Numbered from the stretch's first letter, positions 7,897 to 20,079 are shown. The stretch is DNA of 64,000 bases from Lysobacter solisilvae (GCF_016613535.2 NZ_CP071518.1:124001-188000), one strand, 5' to 3'. Numbers and translations are program-made. Notes: generated from the sequence alone by a model not told the origin.

Positions 7897-10070
7897 TCAG
7901 CAGCGCTGCGCGGACTCCACGCCGGGCAACGCCGCCAGCTTGCCCAGCAGCGCCGACAGCTGCCCGTAGTCGCTGACCCGCAGGCGCGCATGCAGACGCA
8001 CGCGCGCACCGTTGCGCTCCAGCTGGCTGCTGATGCTGGCGACGTGCGCGTTGGCCTGGGCGATGACGTTGCTGACTTCCTTCAGCAGCCATTTGCGGTC
8101 CAGCGCCAGCACGTCGATGTCGACTTCGTACCCGCTGCCCTTGCGTCCCCACTCCACCGGCAGCACGCGCTGCGGCTGCGCGCCGGCCAGGCGCAGGTAG
8201 GCGGCACAGTCGGGGCGGTGGACGCTGACGCCGCGGCCGCGGGTCAGGTAGCCCACGATCGGTTCGCCCGCCACCGGTTGGCAGCAGCGGGCGAGCTGGA
8301 CCAGCAGGTTGCCCACGCCCTCCACGGTGAACTCGGTGCTGCGCCGGGCCGCCGGCCTCGGAGCGCGGCTTGGCGTGATCGGCGGCGCCGGTTCGCTCGG
8401 CGAGGCGGCGGCACGCTCGTGTTCCAGCAGCAGGCGGCCCACCTGGTGCGGCCCCAGGTCCCCGAGCGCGACCTGCACGAACAGGTCGTCGTCGCCGGCG
8501 AGGGCAAAGCGCTCGCGCGCGGGAGTCAGGTCGGCCCCGAGCAGACCCAGGCGGCGCAGTTCCTTCTCCAGCAGTTCGCGGCCCGCCTGCACGTTGCGGG
8601 CGCGATCGAGCTAGTGGAACCACGCCCGCACCTTTTCGCGCGAACGGCTGCTGGCCAGGAAGCCGTTGGCCACCACCAGCCAGTCGCGGCGCGGCTCGCC
8701 CGTCTTGGCGGTCAGGATTTCCACGCGGTCGCCGCTGCGCAGCTTGTGGTCGAGCGGCACGATGCGGCCGTCGACCTTGGCGCCGCGGCAGCGGTGTCCG
8801 ACCTCGGTGTGCACGTGGTAGGCGAAATCCAGCGGCGTGGCACCGGCGGGCAGGTCGATCACCTCGCCCTTGGGCGTGAGCACGTAGATGCGGTCCTCGA
8901 CCAGCTCGTTGTCGAACTCGCCGCGCAGCGCGCCTTCGCCACCGTCGGCATGCGATTCGAGCAGGCGCCGCATCCAGGGCGATCTTGCGGTCGAAGGCGG
9001 CGTCGGCGCTGTGGCTGCCGGCTTCCTTGTACTTCCAGTGCGCGGCCACGCCCAGTTCGGCCTGGCGGTGCATCTCGAACGTGCGGATCTGCACTTCCAG
9101 CGTCTTGCCTTCCGGGCCGATGACAGCGGTGTGCAGCGAGCGGTAGTCGTTGCGCTTGGGGCGCGCGATGTAGTCGTCGAACTCGCTGGGGACCGGCACC
9201 CAGGTGGCGTGCACGACGCCCAGCGCGGCATAGCAGCCGGCGATGTCGTCGACCAGCACGCGCACGGCGCGCAGGTCGTAGAGTTCGCTGATCGGCGCGT
9301 CCTTGCGGCGCATCTTCTTCCAGATGCTGTAGATGTGCTTGGGACGCCCGGCGACCTCGGCGCGCAGCCCCTGGGCGGCCATCGCGTCCTGCAGGGTGCG
9401 CCTGACCTGCTGGATGTAGCGCTCGCGATCGCCGCGCTTCCTCGTCGAGCAGGCGCGCGATCTGCTTGTAGGTATCCGGCTCCAGGTGCCGGAATGCCAG
9501 GTCCTCCAGCTCCCATTTCAGCTGCCAGATGCCCAGGCGGTTGGCCAGCGGCGCGTGGATGTCGCGCGTGAGCTGGGCCAGGGCAACCCGCTCGGCCAGT
9601 GGCAGATGCGCCGCCTGGCGCATCCGCGCCAGCTGGCGCGCGAGCAGGATCGGCACCACGCGCAGGTCGCGCACGATCGCCAGCAACAGGCGCCGCAGGC
9701 CTTCGCTGCTGGCCTGCGATCCCTGCTGGGCATGCAGCGACCACACCTGCTGTGCAGCCTGCTGCCCGTCCAGCAGGGCGGCCACGGTTGGATGGGATTT
9801 CTCCAGGCCGGCCGGCCGCACCGGAACGAACGCATGCAGGATGGCCGCGGCCAGCGTCTCGCCGTCGGCCCCCAGCCTCACCAGGGTGTCCAGCGTGATC
9901 TCCAGCACCGGTTCCGGGTCACGCCGCGCGATGGCCTCGCCGGTGGCGAGCGCCCGTGCGACCGCGTCCTGCAGGTCAGGCACGATCGACTGCAGCACCG
10001 CCGGGGCGACCGACGACAGGCCCAGGCGGGCCAGCAGTGCATCCAGATCGGGCGGGGCGGAAGATTCCAT
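7897..10070 (-). pseudogene. relA: (p)ppGpp synthetase RelA, interrupted by two frameshifts and an amber codon
   Basis: Joined across its breaks, this gene encodes a full-length RelA (about 723 residues; E. coli 744). It would have a degenerate HD region, the synthetase motifs RPKHIYSIWKKM, EFDDYIARPKRNDYRSLHTA and EVQIRTFEMH, a TGS domain (IYVLTPKGEVIDLPAGATPL), a Zn/CC region (LARCCQPVAGEPIVGY) and a C-terminal ACT domain. The EFDD motif and missing HD residues indicate a synthetase-only RelA, not SpoT. Frame breaks occur near 9440 (CC where C is expected) and 8977-8979 (GGG where GG is expected). The codon at 8611-8613 is TAG between AWFH and LDRARN, where relatives have Lys. The start is ATG at 10070. 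The frameshifts match the assembly-error pattern elsewhere; the stop codon may be real. Confidence 0.85.
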
Positions 10071-10145
10071 CACCAATACCGCGGCGGTACGGGTCCAACG
10101 TGGGGTCGGTCTACACTAGCCGGCAACCGACCCGAGGAACAGCAC

Positions 10146-10676
10146 ATGGCCTTGCTACCGTCGTACCGCCGCTCCATGGCGACATGCGCATCGCGCATGA
10201 GCCTGTCGTTGATGATCGCGAGCTGCCTGGCCCTGGCGCCGGCCGCCGCCTTCGCGCAGGCGCCCATCGAGCAGCAGATGACGCCGGAACAGTTCAAGGC
10301 CGCCGGGCTGGACAAGCTGTCGACGCAGGAACTGGCCAATCTCAACGCGTGGCTCAACAACACGCTCGAAGTGGAAACGACCAAGGCCGCCGCGGTCGCG
10401 AAGGAAAAGGTCGAAACCGAGAACCGCGGCTTCGCCACCTTCGGCCGCAGCGATCCGATCGAAGCCCGGCTGGTCGGCGAGTTCCGTGGCTTCGCCCGGG
10501 GCCGCAGCTACACGCTCGACAATGGCCAGGTCTGGCAGCAGGTCGACGACGCGGTGCTGCACGGCGTGCGCATGACCGACCCGCAGGTGCGCATCAAGCC
10601 GGCGCTGGTCGGCAGCACCTGGTACATGACCGTCCAGGGCCGCAACACCACCGCCACGGTGCGCAGGATCAAGTAA
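10146..10676 (+). CDS. Exported protein of unknown function
   Basis: This 176-residue protein starts at the ATG at 10146, downstream of a GAGGAA-like ribosome-binding site near 10134. A second methionine, MSLSLMIASCLALA, opens a good Sec signal peptide that should be cleaved after AFA in AAAFAQAP. The mature part has a short helical region (LSTQELANLNAWLNNTL, then a Lys/Glu/Ala stretch). A compact C-terminal beta domain follows, with GEFRGFARGRSYTLDNGQVW and STWYMTVQGRNTTATVRRIK. The latter resembles small periplasmic proteins of xanthomonads whose function is not known to me. It is divergent from relA. No partner genes are evident. Confidence 0.8.
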   Translation: MALLPSYRRSMATCASRMSLSLMIASCLALAPAAAFAQAPIEQQMTPEQFKAAGLDKLSTQELANLNAWLNNTLEVETTKAAAVAKEKVETENRGFATFGRSDPIEARLVGEFRGFARGRSYTLDNGQVWQQVDDAVLHGVRMTDPQVRIKPALVGSTWYMTVQGRNTTATVRRIK

Positions 10677-10831
10677 GCCCGCCGCGCGGTACGACGGCGT
10701 CGCTGCGGCGGCGCTGTCGTGCCACTGTCGCCGGATTGCAGGCGTCCGTGAAACGGATCCGGCGAGCCGCATCGACACGCCGTGAACAGGCCGGGGCCAC
10801 AATGCAGTCCGCCCCTGAACGAGTGACGCCC

Positions 10832-11222
10832 ATGCAGATCCGGCTGGCTTCGGTGACGGTCGACGACCAGGACAAGGCGCTGCGCTTCTACACGCAGGTG
10901 CTGGGCTTCCAGCTGGCCAACGACATTCCCATGGGCGAGTTCCGCTGGCTCACGGTCAGCGCGCCCGAAGGTGCGCAGGGCGTTGAGCTGGTGCTGGAGC
11001 CGATGGGCTTTGCCCCGGCCCGCGACTACCAGCGGGCCCTGTACGAGGCCGGCATCCCGGCCACCGCCTTCCTCACCGACGACATCCAGGCCGAGGCCGC
11101 CCGTCTGCGCGCGGCGGGCGTGGTCTTCCGCAGCGAGCCCACCCCGATGGGCGCGATCACCACGGCGCTGTTCGAGGACACCTGCGGCAACCTGATCAAT
11201 GGTGCAGCCGCCGCCCGGGTGA
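10832..11222 (+). CDS. VOC/glyoxalase-like family protein, probable one-base frameshift at its end
   Basis: The protein is a single vicinal-oxygen-chelate domain (about 129 residues): MQIRLASVTVDDQDKALRFY, a central FRWLTVSAPEG strand, and the closing motif FEDTCGNLI. This fold is shared by glyoxalase I, dioxygenases and resistance proteins; the substrate cannot be read from sequence. As written, the frame runs on into low-complexity sequence to 11410. Removing one A from AA at 11198-11199 gives the usual VOC ending, NLIMVQPPPG, with a stop at 11220-11222. An in-frame ATG at 10802 is an alternative start. The gene is convergent with hrpA, 6 bp away. Confidence 0.75.
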
Positions 11223-11228
11223 GCCTGA

Positions 11229-14200
11229 CTAGCGCAGGGCGGCCAGCTTCTGGGCGAGCTTCTTCGGCGACACGCCCCCGCGCGTGCCCAGTTCCTGCGC
11301 AAACAGCGACACGCGCAGTTCCTCCAGGTCCCAGCGCAGCGCCTGCCAGCCCGGTGTGTCGTCCTCGCCCGCGGCCTGCGCGGCGCGCAGCGCGTCCACG
11401 AAGGGCTTGAGCTCGAGCATGCGCGCCTGGTCGCGGGTGGGATCGCGCAGGGCGCGTTCGCCGCGCAGCGACAGCGCCTTGAGGTAACGCGGATACTCGC
11501 GCAGCACGGGGGGCCGGCACATCGCGCAGGAAGCCCGGCGGCGCCAGCAGCGACAGGTGCATCCACATGTCGTCGAGGTTGCCGCGGGCCCAGCCCATCA
11601 GGGGCGACTCCAGCGTCGCGCGCACTTCGGCGATCGCGGCGAGGATGGCTTCGGCCTGGCGCAGGCGTTCCATGGCTTCGGGGAACAGCGCCTTGGCCAC
11701 GGCATCGCGCCGGGCGGCGAACGCCGCGGCGTCGCGGATGGCGTCCAGGCCGTCGGCCGTCAGCGCCTGGAAGGCGCCGTCGACCAGGTCCAGGCGCAAG
11801 CGGTCGCCGTCCTTCAGGCCGTCGGCGCGCGGCGCGTGCGACTCGATCGCCGCATACAGCAGGCCGGTCTTCGGCGCGACGGGCAACTGCTTGCGCGCCT
11901 GCCGGAGCTTGTCGGCCAGTGCCAGCGCGAGCAGGCGGCGCACGCCGTGCGGATGCGCCTCCACGGCAATCTCGCGCTGGGCGTGCACGCGCAGGGATGC
12001 GCTGTCGCCGTCGTCGTGCAGGGCCGGATAGGCCGGCACGCCGCCCGCGCCGGCCACGGCTACGGGGATGGGCGTGTCCGGAAAACTGGTGAGCGCCTGG
12101 CGCGCCAGACCCTGCGCCGCGCGCGCGGCGAACGCGTCGGCGGCCCGCTGCCCGAACTGCTGGCGCAGCGCATCCAGGTCACGCGATTCGGCCAGCACCG
12201 ACTTGCCGTCGCGGTCCAGCAGCCGCAGGTTCATGCGCAGGTGCGGCTCGAGCGCGGTCTCGTCGAAATCGGTGGCCGCCACCGCCACGCCGGTGAGCAT
12301 GGCCAGGAACCGCGCGAGCTCGCCGGACATCGCGTCGGCCGTGGGCTGCGCATGCGCCTCGACGAAGGCGCGGGCGAAATCGGGCGCCGGAACGAAGTTG
12401 CGGCGCAGCGTCTTGGGCAGGCTGCGGATCAGCGCCGCGGCCTTGTCGGCAGCGAACCCCGGCGCCAGCCAGGTCAAGCGGGCCGGGTCCAGCGCGTTGA
12501 GCAGGTGCAGGGGCACGGCCAGCGTCATGCCGTCGTCCGGCGCGCCCGGGTCGAAGCGGTAGACCACCGCCAGGCGCACGTCACCCAGCGCCAGATACGG
12601 CGGGAAGCGCGCGGCCTCGGTTTCGCCGCCGATCATCAGATCATCGAGCGACCACTCCAGCGCGGCCTTCTCCGCCGCGGGCAGCTTGCCGAACCAGGCA
12701 TCGAGCGCCTGCGCGTTGTGCACGTGGGCCGGCAGGCGGTCCAGGTACCACTGCGCCATCCAATCCTCGTCCACGACCAGGCCGGCGCGACGCTGCTTGG
12801 CTTCCTCCTCGCGCGCCTTCTCCAGCGTGGCCAGGTTGCGGGCGAGGAAGGCCACGCGGGTGTTGATCTCGCCGGTCACCAGCGCGTCGCGGGCGAACAG
12901 CACCCGGCTTTCTTCCGGGTACAGCGCGCCGTAGTGGACCGGACGCTTGGGCGCCAGCACCAGGCCGAACAGGCTGATCTGCTCGCTGCCGACCACGCGG
13001 CCCTGCGAGCGCGACCAGCGCGGGTCGTGATGGCGGCGCGCCAGCAGGTGCGGCAGTTCCTGGATCGCCCAGTCCGGCTCGATGGCCGCGTTGGTCAGCG
13101 CCCACACGCGCTCGGTGTCGAGCACGGTCGCCGCCATCACCCACGGCGGCGGCTTGCGCGCCAGCGGGGAGCCGGGGAACAACTGGAACTTGCGGCCGCG
13201 CGGACCGTCATACACGCCCTTGTCGCCACGCAGGCCCAGCTGCGTCGGCAGGCCGGCGAGCAGCGCGCGATGCAGGGTCGCGTAGGCCGTGGACTCGGGC
13301 TGCTCCAGGGTGCTGCTGATCGGCCAGGCCAGTTCATCGCACAGCAGGCGAAGCTGGCGGTGCAGCTCGCGCCACTCGCGCATGCGCAGGAACCCCAGGA
13401 AGTGCTTCTCGCACCACGCGCGCAGTTTCGACTGCGTCAGTTCCTCGTGCGCGGCGTGGTAGGCGTCCCACAACTTCAGGATGCCCACGAATTCCGAACG
13501 CGGATCGGCGAACAGCGCGTGCGCGTTGTCGGCCGCGGCGCGCTGGTCGGCGGGCCGCTCGCGCGGGTCCTGGATGCCCAGGAACGCGGCGATCGCCAGC
13601 ATCTCGCGGAGGCAGCCGTGCTGGTGCGCCGCCACCAGCATGCGGGCCAGCTTCACGTCGACGGGCAGGCGCGCCATCAGCTTGCCAGTGGCGGTCAGCT
13701 GCCGGGTGTCCTTCGCCGCCAGGTCGACCGCGCCCAGTTCGGACAACTGCTGCCAGCCGTCGGCGACCGCGCGCGGATCGGGCGGTTCCAGGAACGGGAA
13801 ATCCTCGATCCGGCCCAGCCCCAGCGACAGCATGCGCAGGATCACGCCGGCCAGCGCGGCGCGGCGGATTTCCGGGTCGGTATAGCGCGGCCGCGAGAGG
13901 AAATCGGCTTCCGAATACAGGCGGTAGCAGATGCCTTCGGCGACGCGGCCGCAGCGGCCCTTGCGCTGGTCGGCGCTGGCCTGCGAGATGTCTTCGATGT
14001 GCAGCCGGTCGAGCTTGCCGCGCGGGCTGTAGCGCTTGACCCGGGCCAGGCCCGGGTCGACGACGTAGCGGATGCGCGGCACCGTCAGCGAGGTTTCCGC
14101 GACGTTGGTCGCCAGCACGATGCGCCGTTTCGGGCCGGGGTTGAACACGCGGTCCTGGTCGCGCACCGACAGCCGCGCGTACAGCGGCAACACCTCGGTT

Positions 14201-15261
14201 TCGCGGTACTTGCGCCGCTCCAGCGCCTGGTGCGCATCGCGGATCTCGCGTTCGCCGGACAGGAAGATCAGCACGTCGCCGCGGGGGTCCTCGCGGGTGA
14301 TCTCGTCGCAGGCGGCCAGGATGCCGTCGTTGACGGTCCGCTCGCCCTCCATTGCCTCGCCGGCGCGCGGCGGCCGCGCAGTCGGCGTGTCCGGGGTCGC
14401 GCCGTCCAGGGGCCGGTAGCGCACGGACACCGGATAGCTGCGGCCTTCGACGTTCACCACCGGCGCGTTGTCGAAGTGCGCGGCAAAGCGCTCGGTGTCG
14501 ATCGTGGCCGAGGTGACGATGACCTTCAGGTCCGGCCGTTTGCGCAGCAGCTGCTTGAGGTAGCCCAGCAGGAAGTCGATGTTGAGGCTGCGCTCGTGCG
14601 CCTCGTCGATCAGCAGGGTGTCGTAGCGCGACAGCCAGCGGTCGGTCTGGATTTCGGCCAGCAGGATGCCGTCGGTCATGAACTTCACCGCCGTCTGTTC
14701 GCTGACGTTGTCGGTGAAGCGCACCTGGTAGCCGACGAAGCCGCCCAGTGGCGTGGCGAGTTCTTCGGCGACACGCCGCGCCACCGCACGGGCGGCGATG
14801 CGGCGGGGCTGCGTGCAACCGATCATGCCGCCGGCGCCACGTCCGGCGGCCAGGCACAGCTTGGGCAACTGGGTGGTCTTGCCCGAGCCCGTTTCACCGG
14901 CGATCACCACCACCTGGTGGCGCCGGATCAGGTCGACGATGCGGTCGGCCTCGGCGGCGATCGGCAGGGACGTGTCCACCGGCGCCGCCGGCAACGCTGC
15001 CGCGCGCGCTTCACGCTGCCCCACCGATGCGGCCAGCGCCTGCGCGAAGGCCGCCTGCGCCGCCGCATCCGCGGGCGCGCCCGCCCAGCGCGACCACAGG
15101 CCGTGCAGGCGGCCGCGGTCGCGGCTCATCGCGCCGTCGATCGCCCGCCGCGCCTGGGCCAGTTCGGGCGTGAGCGGTCCGGCGGCTTCGCGCCCGGCGG
15201 CGCGCGGCTGGCTCCGACCCCGCCGGGGGGCCTTCCTGGCATGTGCATCGATAGGGTTCAT
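11229..15261 (-). CDS. hrpA: ATP-dependent RNA helicase HrpA, apparent frameshift near its C-terminus
   Basis: HrpA is a large DEAH-box (DEXH) RNA helicase. Walker A is GETGSGKTTQLPK and the DEAH box is LLIDEAHERSLNIDFLLGYL. The helicase C motif TNVAETSLTVPRIRYVVDPG and the long OB/C-terminal region characteristic of HrpA follow. The frame breaks at the G6 run at 11508-11513: one G fewer continues as APVLREYPRYLKALSLRGER and ends at 11229. This gives about 1343 residues against roughly 1300 in E. coli. Read literally, the protein would gain an unrelated tail to 11026. The start at 15261 lies inside a candidate OxyR site; a later ATG at 15129 (MSRDRGRLHGLW) is possible. It is divergent from dps. 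Confidence 0.9.
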
Positions 15262-15287
15262 CTATCCAACCAACAGGAACAATTCAC
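15251..15287 (+). promoter_or_regulatory. Candidate OxyR-binding site upstream of dps
   Basis: The sequence reads ATAG-N7-CTAT-N7-ACAG-N7-TCAC, against the OxyR consensus ATAG-N7-CTAT-N7-ATAG-N7-CTAT. The first two tetranucleotides are perfect, the third has one mismatch and the fourth is poor (12 of 16 in all, spacing exact). The site ends immediately upstream of the dps -35 region, the usual place for activation. It also overlaps the assigned hrpA start codon. Confidence 0.6.
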
Positions 15288-15316
15288 TTCAACGGCCGGG
15301 CGCGCAGGGCTATTGT
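15288..15316 (+). promoter_or_regulatory. Candidate sigma-70 promoter of dps
   Basis: A weak -35 element TTCAAC (15288-15293) is separated by 17 bp from a -10 element TATTGT (15311-15316). The candidate OxyR site abuts the -35. A poor -35 next to an activator site is what an activated promoter would show. Confidence 0.45.
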
Positions 15317-15347
15317 CACCGCTCGACCCCCTTCCAAGGAGATGCGC

Positions 15348-15911
15348 ATGGCCAAGACCGGAACTTCCAGGGCGGCCTCCTCCAAAGCAGCCCCGTCCAG
15401 GGCAGCCCCCACCAAGGCCGCCGTCGAAGCGGCGCCCGCGATCGATATCGGGATCAAGGGGCCCGATCGCAAGAAGATCGCCGACGGCCTGTCGCGCTTC
15501 CTGGCTGACAGCTTCACGTTGTACCTGAAGACCCACAATTTCCACTGGAACGTGACCGGCCCGATGTTCAACGCGCTGCACATCATGTTCGAGGGCCAGT
15601 ACAACGAGCAGTGGGTGGCGCTGGACGAGACGGCTGAACGCATCCGCGCACTGGGTTTCAACGCCCCGGGGTCCTACGTCGAATTCACCCGGCTGACCTC
15701 GATCGCCGAGGAGCGCGGCCTGACGGACACAGCGGAATGGCGCGAGATGGTGCGCCAGCTGGTGGTGGGCAACGAGGCTGTCGCCCGCACGGCGCGCGAA
15801 GTGCTCAAGACCGCCGATGCCGGTGGCGACGATCCCACGGTCGACCTGATGACCCAGCGCCTGCAGGTGCACGAGAAGAACGCCTGGATGCTGAGGTCGC
15901 TGCTGCAGTAG
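15348..15911 (+). CDS. dps: Dps-family DNA-protecting ferritin-like protein
   Basis: Dps forms dodecamers that bind DNA and oxidise and store iron, protecting the nucleoid from peroxide. The 187-residue protein has the ferroxidase signature spanning two subunits: KTHNFHWNVTGPMFNALHIM followed by the EGQYNEQWVALDETAERIRALG helix. An N-terminal extension of about 30 residues is rich in Lys, Ala, Ser and Pro (MAKTGTSRAASSKAAPSRAA), resembling a histone-like tail likely to bind DNA. The start at 15348 is preferred to 15342 because AAGGA at 15336-15340 is then 7 bp away. The upstream region carries an OxyR-like site. A weak GC hairpin lies downstream at 15966-15981. Confidence 0.92.
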   Translation: MAKTGTSRAASSKAAPSRAAPTKAAVEAAPAIDIGIKGPDRKKIADGLSRFLADSFTLYLKTHNFHWNVTGPMFNALHIMFEGQYNEQWVALDETAERIRALGFNAPGSYVEFTRLTSIAEERGLTDTAEWREMVRQLVVGNEAVARTAREVLKTADAGGDDPTVDLMTQRLQVHEKNAWMLRSLLQ

Positions 15912-16025
15912 CGCCTCCGGCAGGTCCTGCGGCCGCCGCCGACGCCGCCGCGGGATCGATTCCCACCGCCGTGCGCGGCGGCGTTCTCGCGCGGACTGCG
16001 ACAGGGATTGGGTAACCTTGTGCGC

Positions 16026-17834
<1,809 letters not shown>

Positions 17835-17963
17835 GGTAGGGAACGCGGGTGCGCGCGGCTGCCCGCAGCCGCCGCGCGGGCCGCTCATGGATGGTGTGGC
17901 CGTGGGCGCGTGCGCGCGCCGAGGACGAAGGGGCATCGGCCGGGGGCGTGGCGGAAGGCCTCG

Positions 17964-18310
17964 ACAGGATTCCGGAAGCCACCACGGCCTTCCCGAAGAC
18001 GCTACGGCCTTCCGGAACGGCCTTCCCGAAGACGCTACGGCTTTCCGGAAGGCGCTACGGCCTTCCCGAAGACGCCTGGGGCCTCCAGAAGGCAAATATT
18101 GGATTCCGGAATCCGGAAAAGGGATTCGGGAATGCGAAATCCGGATTCGGGAATACCGATTCCGGATTCGGGAGGGCGATTTTCGGACTCCCGAATCCTG
18201 CCCGGGATTCGGGCAGCCGGATTCCGGACTCGGGAATACCGATTCCGGATGACGGAAGGCATTTTTCGGATTCCGGAGTCCCGCAAAGCCTGCGGGAAGG
18301 CCAATCCAGG
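17964..18310. repeat. Intergenic field of interspersed palindromic repeats (TTCCCGAA / ATTCCGGA / ATTCGGGA)
   Basis: Two blocks are visible. In the first, a 20-bp unit ACGGCCTTCCCGAAGACGCT recurs at 17984-18003, 18017-18036 and 18057-18076, the last with one change. Related TTCCGGA-centred units lie between the copies. In the second (about 18100-18275), the words ATTCCGGA, ATTCGGGA and their complements recur many times. The segment GGAxTCGGGAATACCGATTC is found twice (from 18143 and 18226). Many words are self-complementary, so extensive secondary structure is possible. Several frames stay open across the field only because of its composition. The 620-bp gap between recQ and the tRNA holds nothing else I can identify. 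Confidence 0.85.
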
Positions 18311-18454
18311 ATGCGCGAAGCCGAAATCCGACTCCGGCCCGGCTGCGGCCTCTGCAGCAAGCACGGAGCCCGCCATGGAAAGCGGGTGACGCAGGCGCCC
18401 AGAAGGCAACCAGCAGGCCGACCAGAAAGCCGCCCCGAGCGCACGATCCGTAAG

Positions 18455-18530
18455 TGGTGGGTCGTGACGGATTCGAACCGTCGACCAGCGGATTAAAAGT
18501 CCGATGCTCTACCGACTGAGCTAACGACCC
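18455..18530 (-). tRNA. tRNA-Lys (anticodon UUU)
   Basis: Read on the minus strand from 18530, the gene begins GGGTCGTTAGCTCAGTCGG and folds as a standard cloverleaf. The acceptor stem pairs GGGTCGT with ACGACCC, the D arm contains AGCTCAGTCGGTAGAGC, and the T arm contains GGTTCGAATCC. The anticodon loop is CTTTTAA, with the TTT anticodon at 18495-18497. The discriminator is A and the 3' CCA is encoded (18455-18457). It lies 136 bp downstream of queC in the same direction. Confidence 0.97.
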
Positions 18531-18666
18531 AGATTGTTGCGTGCCGGCCGCGAAGGCTGGCGGTGGCCTCTGGAAACGGGCGGCGGCGCGGCCGGGCCCG
18601 GAGCCGGCTGGCCGGGGCGCGCATTCTAGCGCAGGCCGGGTCCGGCCGCAGTGGCCGTACCCGGAG

Positions 18667-19347
18667 TCAGGCGTAATGGGTGGGGTCGGCCACGCCCGCG
18701 GTGGTGAAACCCTCGGCGCGCAGGCGGCAGGCGTCGCAGTGGCCGCAGGCGCGTCCGTCGGCGTCGGCCTGGTAGCAGGAAACCGTCTGGGCGAAATCGA
18801 CGCCCAGGCGCAGGCCTTCGCGGACGATGTCGGCCTTGCTCATGTGCTGCAGCGGCGCGTGGATGCGCAGGCCCGCGCCTTCCACCCCGGCCTTGGTCGC
18901 CAGGTTGGCCAGGTGCTCGAAGGCCTCGATGAATTCCGGGCGACAGTCGGGATAGCCCGAATAGTCGACGGCGTTGACGCCGCAGAAGATGTCGCTGGCG
19001 CCCAGCACCTCGGCCCACCCCAATGCCACCGACAGCATGATCGTATTGCGCGCCGGCACGTAGGTGACCGGGATGTCGGCGCCGATGACATGGCCGTCGT
19101 CGTCCACGGGCACGGCGATGTCGTCGGTCAGCGCGGAGCCGCCGATGCTGCGCAGGTCGACATTCACCACCTTGTGCGCGACGGCGCCCTGCGTGCGCGA
19201 TACCGTGGCGGCGGCGTCGAGCTCGGAGGTGTGGCGCTGCCCATAGCGCACGCTCAGCGCATGCACGGCGAAGCCCTGCTCGCGCGCGATGGCGAGCACC
19301 ACCGCCGAATCCATTCCGCCCGACACCAGCACGACGGCGTTCTTCAT
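18667..19347 (-). CDS. queC: 7-cyano-7-deazaguanine synthase QueC
   Basis: QueC converts 7-carboxy-7-deazaguanine to preQ0 using ATP and ammonia, a step in queuosine synthesis for tRNA wobble modification. The 226-residue protein opens with the PP-loop ATP pyrophosphatase motif [14 protein letters not shown]. It also has [12 protein letters not shown] and [12 protein letters not shown], and ends with the four zinc cysteines ([20 protein letters not shown]). The length is typical. It follows queE by 57 bp, so the two successive pathway enzymes are probably co-transcribed with the tol-pal cluster upstream. Confidence 0.97.
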   Translation of the reverse strand: MKNAVVLVSGGMDSAVVLAIAREQGFAVHALSVRYGQRHTSELDAAATVSRTQGAVAHKVVNVDLRSIGGSALTDDIAVPVDDDGHVIGADIPVTYVPARNTIMLSVALGWAEVLGASDIFCGVNAVDYSGYPDCRPEFIEAFEHLANLATKAGVEGAGLRIHAPLQHMSKADIVREGLRLGVDFAQTVSCYQADADGRACGHCDACRLRAEGFTTAGVADPTHYA

Positions 19348-19404
19348 GTGACCAGACTCCAGGGCGCGCGCGGCGCCGACGTTGCGTGGACGTGGACGGC
19401 CGGC

Positions 19405-20079
19405 CTAGCGACCGCGCTCGTCGTTCCAGAGGATCTTGTGCAGCTGCATCTGGAAGCGCACCGGCAGGCGGTCGGCGACGATCCAGTCGGCCAGTTCACG
19501 CGGCTGGACCTGCCCGAAACTGGGCGAGAACAGCACCTCGCAGGTGTCCTGCAGGCGGTGTTCGGCGACGACGTCGCGGGCCCACTCGTAATCGGCGCGC
19601 GAGCAGATCACGAACTTGACCTGGTCGTGCGCGGTGAGCTGGGCCAGGTTCTCCCACAGGTTGCGGTGGACTTCGGCCGAACCGGGCGTCTTGATGTCGA
19701 GCACGCGCGACACGCGCGGGTCGACCGCGGCGATGTCCAGTGCGCCGGAGGTTTCCAGCGACACCTCGAAGCCGGCATCGCAGAGCTGCTGGAGCAGCAC
19801 CAGGCAGCGCTTCTGGGCCAGCGGCTCGCCGCCCGTGACGCAGACGTGGCGCACGCCCTGGCGCCGGACCTGCTCGACGACGTCGTCGATGGTCCACCAG
19901 TCGCCGCCGTGGAAGGCGTAGGCGGTGTCGCAGTACTGGCAGCGCAGCGGGCAGCCGGTGAGGCGCACGAACACGGTGGGCCAGCCCGCCTGGCGGGCCT
20001 CGCCCTGCAGCGAGAGGAAGATTTCGGTGATCTTGAGGCGGTCCGCGGAGGCGGCCACCTCGGTCGGTACGGCGCTCAT
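19405..20079 (-). CDS. queE: 7-carboxy-7-deazaguanine synthase QueE (radical SAM)
   Basis: QueE rearranges 6-carboxytetrahydropterin to 7-carboxy-7-deazaguanine, the step before QueC. This 224-residue protein carries the radical SAM cysteines in GCPLRCQYCDTAYAFHGGDW (CxxxCxxC). The substrate-loop phrase FLSLQGEARQAGWPTVFVRL and the SAM-binding GGEPL come with it. The C-terminal DWIVADRLPVRFQMQLHKIL is also typical of the family. It sits between cpoB and queC, as in many xanthomonads. Confidence 0.97.
   Translation of the reverse strand: MSAVPTEVAASADRLKITEIFLSLQGEARQAGWPTVFVRLTGCPLRCQYCDTAYAFHGGDWWTIDDVVEQVRRQGVRHVCVTGGEPLAQKRCLVLLQQLCDAGFEVSLETSGALDIAAVDPRVSRVLDIKTPGSAEVHRNLWENLAQLTAHDQVKFVICSRADYEWARDVVAEHRLQDTCEVLFSPSFGQVQPRELADWIVADRLPVRFQMQLHKILWNDERGR

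Noticed and set aside
11026..11228. C-terminal extension of HrpA as written
   Set aside because: It arises from the extra G in the G6 run and overlaps the VOC gene on the other strand.
17964..18310. Possible CRISPR array
   Set aside because: Repeat units overlap, vary in spacing and lack unique equal-length spacers; no cas gene is present.
17849..18496. Several overlapping open frames in the recQ-tRNA repeat field
   Set aside because: All three frames stay open because of the repeat composition. The predicted proteins are low-complexity and run into the tRNA.
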